From assembly GCA_964596015.1 (NCBI GenBank), contig CAZQSB010000004.1:1-64000 (forward strand): DNA of 64,000 nt. Direction: 5' to 3'. The number at the start of each line of letters is the position of its first letter. Position 1 is the stretch's first letter. The notes beneath the pieces were generated by a model. The model was not told where the DNA came from and did no database searches. It saw nothing but the letters and a program-made list of their open reading frames with translations. Shown here in pieces: positions 18,262 to 26,447 of this stretch. The stretch is from WJMD01 sp964596015. Its GTDB lineage: Bacteria; Joyebacterota; Joyebacteria; Joyebacterales; Joyebacteraceae. Position numbers and translations under genes: made by a program.

Positions 18262-20406
18262 ATGAGACGTCACCTGACGAAGTTCCTCGTCGTTCTCCTG
18301 GCGTCGCTCACGGCGCTCGCCGGGTGTTCCACCGAGCAGCCCGATGAGGGGGCGTTGGGGGCGGAGGAGCGCGAGGCGCTCGCGTCCCTCGGCTATGTCA
18401 CCCGCGACGTCGGCGAGGGCCCGGGGCAGGTCAGTCCGGAGCGCCGCGTTCTCGTGCTCGGCATCGACGGCATGGACTATCTCGTGACCTCCCGGCTTCT
18501 CGACCAGGGCAGGCTTCCGCACTTCCGGAAGCTCGCCGAGGAGGGCGGCTTCAGCTCGCTTCTCTCGAGCATCCCTCCGCAGAGTCCGGTCGCGTGGTCG
18601 AACTTCATCACGGGCGCAGACCCGGGCGGTCATGGGATCTTCGACTTCGTTCACAGGAACCCGCAGACCTATCTTCCGTATCTCTCGACGTCGAAGGTCG
18701 AGCCCGCGCCCGAGAAGGCGAAGGTCCTCGGCATCGAGGTCGGGAACAGGCTCGCCGTGCCGTTCAGCGACTATGTCTTCCCGCTCGCCGGAGGCGCCAC
18801 CATCAACCTCCGGCGCGGCGTCGCGTTCTGGCAGGTGCTGGAGCGCGCCGGCGTGCCCTGCACCATCTTCAAGATCCCGTCGAACTTCCCGCCGGTCCCG
18901 AGCGAGCGCGGGCTGGTGAAGAGCATCTCAGGCATGGGAACGCCAGACATCCTGGGCACCTACGGCACGTTCTCGTTCTACACGACCGACCCGTGGCGCG
19001 GCTCGGAGGACATCTCGGGCGGCTACGTCTATCCTGTGGAGGTCGAGAACGGCGTCGTGCGCGCCACGCTCTACGGGCCGCCGAACGACTTCAGGGACTA
19101 CGAGGCCATCGAGGAGAGGACGGGGGAGAGGGTCCCGTACAACGAGAAGAAGGTCTCGGTCGACTTCGAGGTCCACGTCGACCCCGAGAACGACGTCGCG
19201 AAGGTCGTCCTCGGCGATCAGGAGGAGATCCTGAACGTCGGCGAGTTCTCGGACTGGGTCGAGATCGAGTTCACGATGGTCCCGTCGCTGGTGTCGGTAT
19301 CCGGGATCGCCAGGTTCTACCTGAAGCAGGCGCATCCCGAGTTCGAGCTCTACGTCTCGCCGATCCAGATCAACCCGGCCGACCAGGTGCTTCCCATCAC
19401 CGACCCGCCAGAGTACGGCAAGGAGATCGTCGAGGCCTGCGGACACTTCTACACGCAGAACATGCCGGAGGACACGAAGGCGCTCGAGCACGGCGTCTTC
19501 GGGAACGAGGAGTTCACGAAGCAGTCAGGGATCGTCTTCGACGAGCGCCTCCGCTCCTACGAGTGGTGCCTCGACAACTTCGATGAGGGGCTTCTCTACT
19601 TCTACTTCGGTTCATTGGACCAGAGCTCGCACGCGATGTGGCGCTGCATGGACCCGGCGCATCCCGCCTACGACCCGCGCGAGGACGCCGAGTTCGCCGA
19701 CTATCTCGAGAACCTGTACGAGAAGTTCGACGCCGTGCTCGCGAGAACCATGGAGGAGGTGGACGAGAACACGACGCTCATCGTCCTCTCCGACCACGGG
19801 TTCGCGCCGTGGTACCGGGAGTTCCACCTGAACCGCTGGCTCCACGACGAGGGCTACCTGGTTCTGAAGGACGGCGTGCGTCCCTCGAACGTCGAGTGGC
19901 TGATGGGCGTGGACTGGAGCCGGACGAGAGCCTACGGTCTCGGCATCAACGGCCTGTATCTCAACCTCAAGGGTCGCGAGAAGAACGGCATCGTGCGGCC
20001 GGGCGTGGAGGCCGAGGAACTCATCGACGAGATCGCGGCGAAGCTCGAGTCGTACCGCGACCCGAAGAACGACAAGCGCGTGATCATCAAGGCGTACAAG
20101 GCGAGAGAGACCTACCGGGGGCCGCACACCGAGAACGCTCCCGACATCGTGATGGGGTACGGCTGGGGGTACCGAGGTTCCGACGCGACCGCGACCGGGG
20201 CCATCCCCGCCGAGATCGTGGCGGACAACTTCAAGAAGTGGAGCGGCGATCACTGCGCGGACTACCACCACGTGCCGGGAGTGCTCTTTACGAACAAGCC
20301 GATCACGCACGACGCGCCGTCGCTCTACGACATGGCGCCGACCATTCTGAACGAACTCGGCGTCAAGAAGACGAGCTGGATGGTCGGACGCTCGGTGTTC
20401 GAGTAG
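18262..20406 (+). CDS. Lipoprotein alkaline phosphatase superfamily phosphodiesterase
   Basis: 714 residues starting immediately after the previous stop (TAGATG). The signal peptide ends in lipobox LAGC. A short helix with EREALASLGYV follows (about 35-50), then the catalytic domain: VLVLGIDGMDYLV, SPVAWSNFITGADPGGHGIFDF, LSDHGFAPW, GLYLNLKGREKNG, APDIVMGYGWGYR and SGDHCADYHHVPGV. It is a diverged tandem duplicate of the upstream enzyme but lipid-anchored instead of helix-anchored. Both share a middle domain (about 230-400) with FELYVSPIQINP-like blocks. The small downstream protein also ends in an LGY motif. Confidence 0.84.
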   Translation: MRRHLTKFLVVLLASLTALAGCSTEQPDEGALGAEEREALASLGYVTRDVGEGPGQVSPERRVLVLGIDGMDYLVTSRLLDQGRLPHFRKLAEEGGFSSLLSSIPPQSPVAWSNFITGADPGGHGIFDFVHRNPQTYLPYLSTSKVEPAPEKAKVLGIEVGNRLAVPFSDYVFPLAGGATINLRRGVAFWQVLERAGVPCTIFKIPSNFPPVPSERGLVKSISGMGTPDILGTYGTFSFYTTDPWRGSEDISGGYVYPVEVENGVVRATLYGPPNDFRDYEAIEERTGERVPYNEKKVSVDFEVHVDPENDVAKVVLGDQEEILNVGEFSDWVEIEFTMVPSLVSVSGIARFYLKQAHPEFELYVSPIQINPADQVLPITDPPEYGKEIVEACGHFYTQNMPEDTKALEHGVFGNEEFTKQSGIVFDERLRSYEWCLDNFDEGLLYFYFGSLDQSSHAMWRCMDPAHPAYDPREDAEFADYLENLYEKFDAVLARTMEEVDENTTLIVLSDHGFAPWYREFHLNRWLHDEGYLVLKDGVRPSNVEWLMGVDWSRTRAYGLGINGLYLNLKGREKNGIVRPGVEAEELIDEIAAKLESYRDPKNDKRVIIKAYKARETYRGPHTENAPDIVMGYGWGYRGSDATATGAIPAEIVADNFKKWSGDHCADYHHVPGVLFTNKPITHDAPSLYDMAPTILNELGVKKTSWMVGRSVFE

Positions 20407-20446
20407 GGTCGAGCGAGAAGGCGCAACAAGCGAAGGGAGCGCAGGG

Positions 20447-20641
20447 ATGTTCGGAGGCGGGAGCATCAAGATCGACAAGGAGCTTCTCGAGAAGGTCAAG
20501 AAGTACTCGAAGATCGCGGGCTACTCGTCGCCCGAGGAGTTCGTGACCCACGCCCTCGAGAAGGAGATATCGAAGCTCGAGGAATCGGACTCAGAAGACG
20601 AGATCAAGGAGAAGCTCAAGGGGCTCGGCTACATCTCGTAG
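20447..20641 (+). CDS. Small ribbon-helix-helix-like protein with C-terminal LGYI motif
   Basis: 64 residues; GGGAG lies upstream of the ATG. SIKIDKELLEKVKKY followed by GYSSPEEFVTHALEKEI fits a ribbon-helix-helix fold (one strand, two helices), the fold of small dimeric DNA-binding proteins. The C-terminal 20 residues are acidic then end in LKGLGYIS. The gene lies 40 bases after the lipoprotein phosphodiesterase and appears co-transcribed. It could be an operon regulator or a structural partner; the shared LGY[VI] motif with the upstream enzyme is notable. Confidence 0.7.
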   Translation: MFGGGSIKIDKELLEKVKKYSKIAGYSSPEEFVTHALEKEISKLEESDSEDEIKEKLKGLGYIS

Positions 20642-20698
20642 CGCGGCCGCCGATCGCTTCGGCGCGGACCACTTCCTGAAGAGGTTTCACAAGAGACC

Positions 20699-21529
20699 AT
20701 GTGGGCGATCCTGAACGCCATCACGAATGCCTTCGACGTCATCCTGGCGCCGTTCTCCCGCATGGAGCCGGCGGTCGGCCTTCTTGTCATCTCGGTGGTG
20801 ACGGGCGTCGTCATGCTGCTCATCTTCGGCAGGACATCGAACCAGAAGGCGATCACGGCGACGAAGGACAAGCTCAAGGCCTACATCATGGAGATGTGGA
20901 TCTTCCGGAACGACACCCGCGTGATGTTCGGCGCCATCGGGAACGTCGTCCGGAACAACATCCAGTACCTCCGCCACTCCCTTCGACCTCTGGTGTTCCT
21001 CCTGATCCCGGTCCTCATCATCATGGTGCAGCTCGGCATCAGGTACGGCTTCGAGCCCTTCACCCCGGGCAACGAGGGCGTCGTCCGGGTCGACCTCGAT
21101 GAGGGCGTCAGACCGACCCAGGTCGACATCTCCATCGAGGCGCCGCAGGGCATCCAGCTTATGTCGCCCGCCCTGCGCATGGACCAGGAGGGCGCGATCG
21201 AGTGGAAGTTCAGGGCGGAGATCCCCGGCGTTCACGAGCTCGCGATACTCACGCCCGACGGCCCCGTGACGAAGGACGTCGCCGTCGGTCCGGAACGGAC
21301 CATTCGGCCGCTTTCCGAGGTGCGTCCCCGCGCCAACACATGGGACGCCTTTCTCTACCCGGCGGAGCCGCCGCTTCCCGGAGGGACCGCCGTCCGGGCG
21401 ATCCACGTGTCCTATCCGGCCCGGGAAGGCACGCTCTTCGGTCTGAACGTCCACTGGCTGCTCATCTTCTTCGTGGTATCGGTCGCGGCCGGGTTCGCTC
21501 TCAAGGGCGTGTTCGGCATCGACGTCTAG
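20699..21529 (+). CDS. Membrane protein with EMC3/YidC-like N-terminal half
   Basis: 276 residues. Hydrophobic segments lie near residues 22-42, 98-118 and 248-270. Between the first two is a basic, helical stretch with KDKLKAYIMEMWIFRNDT and RNNIQYLRHSLRPLVF, which resembles the cytosolic coiled region of DUF106/EMC3-type insertases of the Oxa1 superfamily. Residues about 120-245 form a beta-rich domain. The resemblance is from memory of the family pattern and is not certain. It is transcribed with two AP-superfamily enzymes and ends 9 bases before the PHP gene. Confidence 0.55.
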   Translation: MWAILNAITNAFDVILAPFSRMEPAVGLLVISVVTGVVMLLIFGRTSNQKAITATKDKLKAYIMEMWIFRNDTRVMFGAIGNVVRNNIQYLRHSLRPLVFLLIPVLIIMVQLGIRYGFEPFTPGNEGVVRVDLDEGVRPTQVDISIEAPQGIQLMSPALRMDQEGAIEWKFRAEIPGVHELAILTPDGPVTKDVAVGPERTIRPLSEVRPRANTWDAFLYPAEPPLPGGTAVRAIHVSYPAREGTLFGLNVHWLLIFFVVSVAAGFALKGVFGIDV

Positions 21530-21538
21530 GGGGCCTCC

Positions 21539-22465
21539 GTGTCCACGACCGGCCTTGTCGATCTCCATATGCACAGCACGGCGTCCGACGGCTCCGAGTC
21601 GCCCGCGACTCTGGTCGAGAGGGCGAAGGCGAAGGGGCTTCAGGCCATCGCCATCACGGACCACGACACCGTCGGCGGCGTTCTGGAGGGACTCGAGGCG
21701 GGGAAGAGGGCGGGCATCGAGGTCGTGCCCGGCGTTGAGATAGGCATCGCTCACGACCCCGAGCGCGACCTCGTCGAGATCGATATCCTCGGGTACTACG
21801 TCGACCCGACCCATCCCGACCTGGTGGAGGCGCTCGACCTTCTGCAGAAAGCGAAGAACGGAAAGCTCGCCAAGCAGCTTCGGGTGCTCGCCGAGAACGA
21901 CCTCGCGATACCCGAGGAAGAGGTGCTCGCCGAGGCGGCGGGGGACACCGTCAGGCGGCCTCACATCTGGAAGGTCCTGAAGAGGCATCATCCCGACTTC
22001 CGGGCCGACGTTTTCTTCGAGCGGACCTCGTACGGCGGCGAGTGGCACGTGACGAAGGACTTCTCCCTGACGCTCGAGGCGACCGCCGACCTCATCGAAC
22101 GGGCGGGAGGCGTGTCGTCGCTGGCGCACCCCGGGGCGTACAACGCCCTGTTCTCGAAGACGGGACAGCTCATCGACCCGTCGGTCGACCGCGCCATCGG
22201 TGTCTGCGCCGAGGCGGGCGTCCGCGGGCTCGAGGTCTACTACACGTACGACAAGAACCGGCCCTACCACGACGGCGAGGCGCTCATCACGAAGGAGCGG
22301 CTCGCGGAGCTCGTATCCCACTACCAGCGAACGGCGGAGCGGCACGGCCTCGTGCCCACCGGCGGGACCGACTTCCACGGCACGTCAAAGCCCCAGATAG
22401 AGATCGGGGAGATCCCGGTCCCGGCCACCGTTCTCGACGCCTTGAGGGCGGTCCGCGCCTCCTGA
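21539..22465 (+). CDS. PHP-domain phosphoesterase
   Basis: 308 residues starting at GTG, 9 bases after the preceding stop and overlapping a GGGGG ribosome-like stretch. The PHP domain is clear: VDLHMHSTASDGSESP (HxH motif), AITDHDTVGG, VVPGVEIGI, SLAHPG and TGGTDFHG. It belongs to the stand-alone PHP group (RNase AM / 3',5'-nucleoside bisphosphate phosphatase-like, YciV/TrpH type), which removes phosphate from nucleoside bisphosphates or short RNAs. The insertion between about 90 and 160 is helical as in that group. It is the last gene of the operon starting at 15934. Confidence 0.85.
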   Translation: MSTTGLVDLHMHSTASDGSESPATLVERAKAKGLQAIAITDHDTVGGVLEGLEAGKRAGIEVVPGVEIGIAHDPERDLVEIDILGYYVDPTHPDLVEALDLLQKAKNGKLAKQLRVLAENDLAIPEEEVLAEAAGDTVRRPHIWKVLKRHHPDFRADVFFERTSYGGEWHVTKDFSLTLEATADLIERAGGVSSLAHPGAYNALFSKTGQLIDPSVDRAIGVCAEAGVRGLEVYYTYDKNRPYHDGEALITKERLAELVSHYQRTAERHGLVPTGGTDFHGTSKPQIEIGEIPVPATVLDALRAVRAS

Positions 22466-22516
22466 GCAGAGCCGACGCCGCGCCGGCCTGCGACGCTCCG
22501 TCCCTGTCGATTCCCC

Positions 22517-22545
22517 TTGCCAGCTATATATCCATCTGATATTGT
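22517..22545 (+). promoter_or_regulatory. Sigma70-like promoter of the LamG lipoprotein
   Basis: TTGCCA (22517-22522, 5 of 6), 17 bases, TATTGT (22540-22545, 4 of 6), about 90 bases before the ATG at 22634 in a locally AT-richer stretch. Confidence 0.5.
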
Positions 22546-22633
22546 TCGTAGACGAATGAATAGACGCCGCGCGCCGGCGGGACGCGCCGTACCGCTGCCG
22601 TGGCGAGCAGCTCTTCAGAAGGGGGAAACGACC

Positions 22634-23365
22634 ATGAAGACGACCATCATTCTGTTCGCCGTTCTGTCGCTCGTGCTCCTCGTCGGGTGCGAGGACAAGG
22701 TCACTGACCCGACGGGCGCCGGGGGATTCCCCGACATCGCCGGCATCGTCGCCTTCTACAGCTTCGACAATACGATGCAGGACGCGACCGAGGGCGGCCA
22801 CGACGCGACGACCGGAACGACCGGGCTGCCGTTCGTCGACGACCACAACGAGAACGTGCAGCAGGCCATCTTCGTGGACGGCGTCGTCGACACGCTCTGG
22901 GTTCCGGACCATCCGGAGCTCGACCTTGTCGGAGACGTGACGCTGGCCGCGTGGATCAAGCCTCAGAGCGCCGTGTCGTCCTACGGAGCCGTTATCGACA
23001 AGGACCGCGAGGTCGCGTACTCGCTGGGGATCACGTCGGTGACCCCGCCGGACACCCTGGCCGGCATCAAGGCCTACATCGCGGGCGTGTCGTACAGCAT
23101 CGGCGACCTCGTTCCCGTCGGTGTCGAGAACTGGACGCACATCGCGTTCTCGTTCAACGACGCCAGCGACCGCGGGAGCTTCTACGTGAACGGCAACTTC
23201 GTCGGAAGCGTCGTCAAGACATCGTCGCCCGCTCCGTCGGACGTGAACCTCAGGATGGGGAGCACGGTCTACGGAGACCCGTACGTCGGGGCTCTCGACC
23301 AGGTCGCCATCATCGAGAGAGCGCTCAGCGAGGTCGAGATCGGCCTCCTGTACGGGTTCGACTGA
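22634..23365 (+). CDS. LamG/concanavalin-A-like domain lipoprotein
   Basis: 243 residues from the ATG at 22634, preceded by GAAGGGGGAAACG. The lipobox LLVGC marks a lipoprotein. The remainder is one LamG-type jelly-roll domain: GIVAFYSFDNTMQDATEGG, VTLAAWIKPQ, NWTHIAFSFND, SFYVNGNFVG and ALDQVAIIERALS. Such domains bind carbohydrate or protein ligands at the cell surface; no catalytic residues are evident. It is a monocistronic unit with its own promoter and is followed by a tandem repeat. Confidence 0.8.
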   Translation: MKTTIILFAVLSLVLLVGCEDKVTDPTGAGGFPDIAGIVAFYSFDNTMQDATEGGHDATTGTTGLPFVDDHNENVQQAIFVDGVVDTLWVPDHPELDLVGDVTLAAWIKPQSAVSSYGAVIDKDREVAYSLGITSVTPPDTLAGIKAYIAGVSYSIGDLVPVGVENWTHIAFSFNDASDRGSFYVNGNFVGSVVKTSSPAPSDVNLRMGSTVYGDPYVGALDQVAIIERALSEVEIGLLYGFD

Positions 23366-23445
23366 TCCGAAACGGAGCTCGGGAGGACCCGGCAGAGGCC
23401 GGACCCGCCCGAGAGCGGTGGTTCGCGGAACTGGGCCGCGCCAGC

Positions 23446-23504
23446 CGCGGAGATGACTCGCGGAACCGAACTGAGGCGGTCGCGGAGATGACCCGCAGAA
23501 CCGA
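23446..23504. repeat. Tandem repeat, period 35 bp
   Basis: A 24-base segment beginning CGCGGAGATGAC at 23446-23469 recurs at 23481-23504 with two changes. A related GTTCGCGGAACTG lies just upstream. It sits between convergent stop codons at 23365 and 23511. Confidence 0.65.
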
Positions 23505-23510
23505 GCCGCG

Positions 23511-24113
23511 CTAGCCGGCGCCTTCCTCGATGACGGCGCCGGCTCTCCGCATCTCGTCGAGAGCCTTCTCGTCGTCGCCGGGCTCGACGTTGACCGCCCG
23601 CGCGGCGTCCCTGATGAGATGGACCTCGAAGCCCTCGCGCCTCGCGTCGAGCACGGTCTCCTTGACGCAGTAGTCGAGGGCCAGACCGCCCACCCAGAGC
23701 GTCTCGATGCCCCGTTCGTTCAGCTTCTTTGCCAGGTCCGTGTCGACGAAGGCCGAGTAGGCCTCCTTGTCGGGCCTGTCGCCCTTCGAGATGATGAGCG
23801 CGTCGTCCGGAACTTCGAGGTCCTCGTGGAACGCCGCGCCCTCGGTGTTCTTCACGCAGTGCGGCTCCCACGGGCCGCCCTGCTCCTTGAAGCTCATGTG
23901 GTCCTCGGGATGCCAGTCCCGGGACGCGACCACGAGCGCGCCCTCCTGTTGGGCCTTCTCGATCCAGCGGTTCAGGGCCGGCACGACCTCGTCGCCCTTC
24001 GGAACGGGCACCGGACCGTCAGGCATGAAGCAGTTCTGCGTGTCGACGATGACGAGCGCGTCCTTCTCCGTGAACTCCCGCAAGGCGGCCTCCCCTCCCG
24101 ACGCGTAAGGCAA
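23511..24113 (-). CDS. pncA: Nicotinamidase / isochorismatase-family hydrolase
   Basis: 200 residues. Nicotinamidase converts nicotinamide to nicotinic acid for NAD salvage. The catalytic triad is present: Asp in VIVDTQNCF, Lys in IISKGDRPDKEAYSAF and Cys in GLALDYCVKETVLDA. Metal ligands lie in SRDWHPEDHMSF. The TTG at 24113 has a perfect AGGAGG site six bases upstream. A second TTG at 24083 also follows GGGGAGG and would give the more usual short N-terminus, so the start is open. It is in the same orientation as the S9 peptidase 78 bases upstream. Confidence 0.88.
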   Translation of the reverse strand: MPYASGGEAALREFTEKDALVIVDTQNCFMPDGPVPVPKGDEVVPALNRWIEKAQQEGALVVASRDWHPEDHMSFKEQGGPWEPHCVKNTEGAAFHEDLEVPDDALIISKGDRPDKEAYSAFVDTDLAKKLNERGIETLWVGGLALDYCVKETVLDARREGFEVHLIRDAARAVNVEPGDDEKALDEMRRAGAVIEEGAG

Positions 24114-24191
24114 AGATACCTCCTGCCACTCTATGCTCTCCCGCCAGCTGTCACAAGGGAGAGCTCATCGTCACGTCCCGGTTCCGTTCTC

Positions 24192-26210
24192 TCAGTCCAG
24201 AATGTGGTCGAACGTGAAGGTGTAGTGCCTGGCGAGGTCGCGGACGACGTCGCTCCGTCCGCTTGCGCCGTGGCCCGACTCGACGTCCTCGAAGTAAAGC
24301 ACGTCCTTGCCCATGCGCTTGAGGAGGTAGGCGAACCGGCGCGGACCCGACGGCGCGACCCGCGGGTCGTTGAAGCCCGCGGTCACGAGCATCGGACGCG
24401 CCACCTGGTCGGCGTAGTAGATGGGGGAGAGCTGCTTCGCCAGCTCGCTTCCGACCGGAGCCATCTCGCGCTCCCACCCCTCGCGGAACGTCTGGTCGCC
24501 CTTCTCGGTGCTCCAGTCGACGTCCGCGACGCCGACCTCGCTGACGGCGCACGCGAACTTCGTCGGGGCGTGGACCGCGAGGTAGTTCACGGTGTAGCCG
24601 CCGTACGAGGCGCCCCAGATGGCCGTTCGCTCGGGCGATGTCCAGCCTTCGTCGAAGAGGTAGTCGAGCGCGGCCTCCGCGTCCTCGAGCGCCTGGAACC
24701 GCCCCTCGAGGTTGTCGGCCCGCTCCCACGCGGGGCCGTAGCCGGTGGAGCCCCTCACGTTCGGGTAGAGGAACCCGACGCCCTGTGCCAGGGCGAAGGC
24801 CTTGTTCCTCTGGAAGTACGGGCGGCTCTGTCCGGGAGGACCGCCGTGGTAGTCGACGATGAACGGCGTCTCGCCGTCACGCTCGGCGTCCGCCGGCAGA
24901 TACAGGAGCGCCGGGATCATCGTTCCGTCGGTGCTCGGGTACCTGACGAGCTGAACATCGATACCCTCGAAGTCGAACCCGAACGTCGAGACCTTCCCGA
25001 TCTGCTCGAGCTCATTCGACCCGGCCGCGAGGTAGAACGCGGTCGGCGGCGTCGAGGGCGAGTTGAAGTCGAAGACCATGTCGCCGTGGTCGTTCATGGC
25101 GACGGTCGAGATGATGCCGATGCCGGGGGAGGGCGGTCTCGTGACCGTGCCGTCCAACTCGAGGACGGAGATCTCCGAGTATCCGTCCCGGTTCAGGATG
25201 AGCGCGACGCGACCGAGCTCCTTGTTGAGCTCCATGTCGTCCACCTCGGTCCCGGGGTCGTGGACGAGCTCGACGTCGCCCGACGCGGGGTCGATGGTCA
25301 CGAGCTTCAGGAACTCCTCCTCGTCGGAGAGAAGGTCGCAGAGGGTGAGCACCCGGCCGTCCTCGAGATAGTCGCCCGTCCAGAAGAGCCCGACATCCGT
25401 CAGGTCGGTCGCCTCGCGGGTCTCCAGGTCGACCTCGATGAGCTGCGACTCCGAGAACGAGATGAAGCGGATGCCGAGGAGCTTGCTGTCGGTGTGGTCG
25501 AGCAGGTAGAAGGCGCCCGGCTCGGTGTAGAGCGTGTCCACGGCGCCCGACTCGAGGTCGTACCGTGCGAACCAGATCTGCCGGGTGTTGTCGATGGTGA
25601 AGTAGAAGGACCTGTCGTCGATGATGTGGGGTGTCCCGTAGGAGATCGAGCGGTCGACCAGAAGCGGCTCGTACGAGCCGTCCCGCTCGAACCGCCAGAT
25701 GTCCCAGTCCTCGTCGCCGTGCTTCATGACCGTCATGTAGAGGTAGTCACCGTTCGGATCGAGCCGGTGGTAGCCTGTCTGGAGGCCCTGCTCGGTCCAG
25801 TCGTTCGGGGTGATCTGGATGGGCCAGCCCATCGGCTCATCCATCCGGAAGAAAGCCGACTCATCGCCCGTCAGGCGCATGGAGAAGTAGATGCGGCCCG
25901 TGTTGTCGATGTCCGGGCCGCCGAGGTAATCGATGCCGAGGATCTCGGAGAGGGCGTCGACGGTCGGCTGCCAGTGAGGCGACGACGTGATGTGCTTCTC
26001 GGTGACCTCGGTCTCCTCGCCGATGAAAGCGAGGATCCGAGTCGTGTCTGAGACGACCCACGGATCGACCTCCTCCAGGATCCCGCGGATCTCATTCTCG
26101 GCCTCGGGCGGGGGAGGTGGGTCGGCGGCCATTGCGCCGCCGGCCAGCATGAACGTCAGAGTGAGTGCCGCGAGCGCCGCGACCCGGGAGCATCCGACAG
26201 GTGAACGCAT
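24192..26210 (-). CDS. Secreted S9-family (prolyl oligopeptidase-type) peptidase
   Basis: 672 residues from the ATG at 26210, preceded by AAAAGGAG; upstream in-frame codons have no ribosome site or signal. A signal peptide ends near MLAGGAMA. Residues about 60-390 form a beta-propeller with PD40-like strands, and the C-terminal alpha/beta-hydrolase domain has nucleophile WGASYGGYT, Asp in TAGFNDPRVAP and His in ESGHGASG. These match the dipeptidyl-aminopeptidase / acylaminoacyl-peptidase group of family S9. The enzyme probably trims peptides in the periplasm or outside the cell. Confidence 0.88.
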   Translation of the reverse strand: MRSPVGCSRVAALAALTLTFMLAGGAMAADPPPPPEAENEIRGILEEVDPWVVSDTTRILAFIGEETEVTEKHITSSPHWQPTVDALSEILGIDYLGGPDIDNTGRIYFSMRLTGDESAFFRMDEPMGWPIQITPNDWTEQGLQTGYHRLDPNGDYLYMTVMKHGDEDWDIWRFERDGSYEPLLVDRSISYGTPHIIDDRSFYFTIDNTRQIWFARYDLESGAVDTLYTEPGAFYLLDHTDSKLLGIRFISFSESQLIEVDLETREATDLTDVGLFWTGDYLEDGRVLTLCDLLSDEEEFLKLVTIDPASGDVELVHDPGTEVDDMELNKELGRVALILNRDGYSEISVLELDGTVTRPPSPGIGIISTVAMNDHGDMVFDFNSPSTPPTAFYLAAGSNELEQIGKVSTFGFDFEGIDVQLVRYPSTDGTMIPALLYLPADAERDGETPFIVDYHGGPPGQSRPYFQRNKAFALAQGVGFLYPNVRGSTGYGPAWERADNLEGRFQALEDAEAALDYLFDEGWTSPERTAIWGASYGGYTVNYLAVHAPTKFACAVSEVGVADVDWSTEKGDQTFREGWEREMAPVGSELAKQLSPIYYADQVARPMLVTAGFNDPRVAPSGPRRFAYLLKRMGKDVLYFEDVESGHGASGRSDVVRDLARHYTFTFDHILD

Positions 26211-26353
26211 GGACGAACTCCTTTTCTGCAGGAAGCGTGACCGCGTGTTGGACAAGGGTATCACATCAGACGCGGTGAAGCGTGTTCCGGTTGCGGCCGC
26301 CGCCGGCCGTATCAGCGCGTGTCCCGCTCGCCCCCGCGCCTGCCAGTTTTTCC

Positions 26354-26383
26354 TCGACACAGAAGCGTTCTTTCTGATATGTT
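26354..26383 (+). promoter_or_regulatory. Possible promoter of the fibre-protein cluster
   Basis: TCGACA (26354-26359, 5 of 6), 18 bases, TATGTT (26378-26383, 4 of 6), about 65 bases before the start at 26448. Confidence 0.35.
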
Positions 26384-26447
26384 GCCCGCGGAAAACGCGG
26401 CGTGACAGGGGGTTCCACGCGCCAACCCTATCGTGTGAGGAGGTCCG

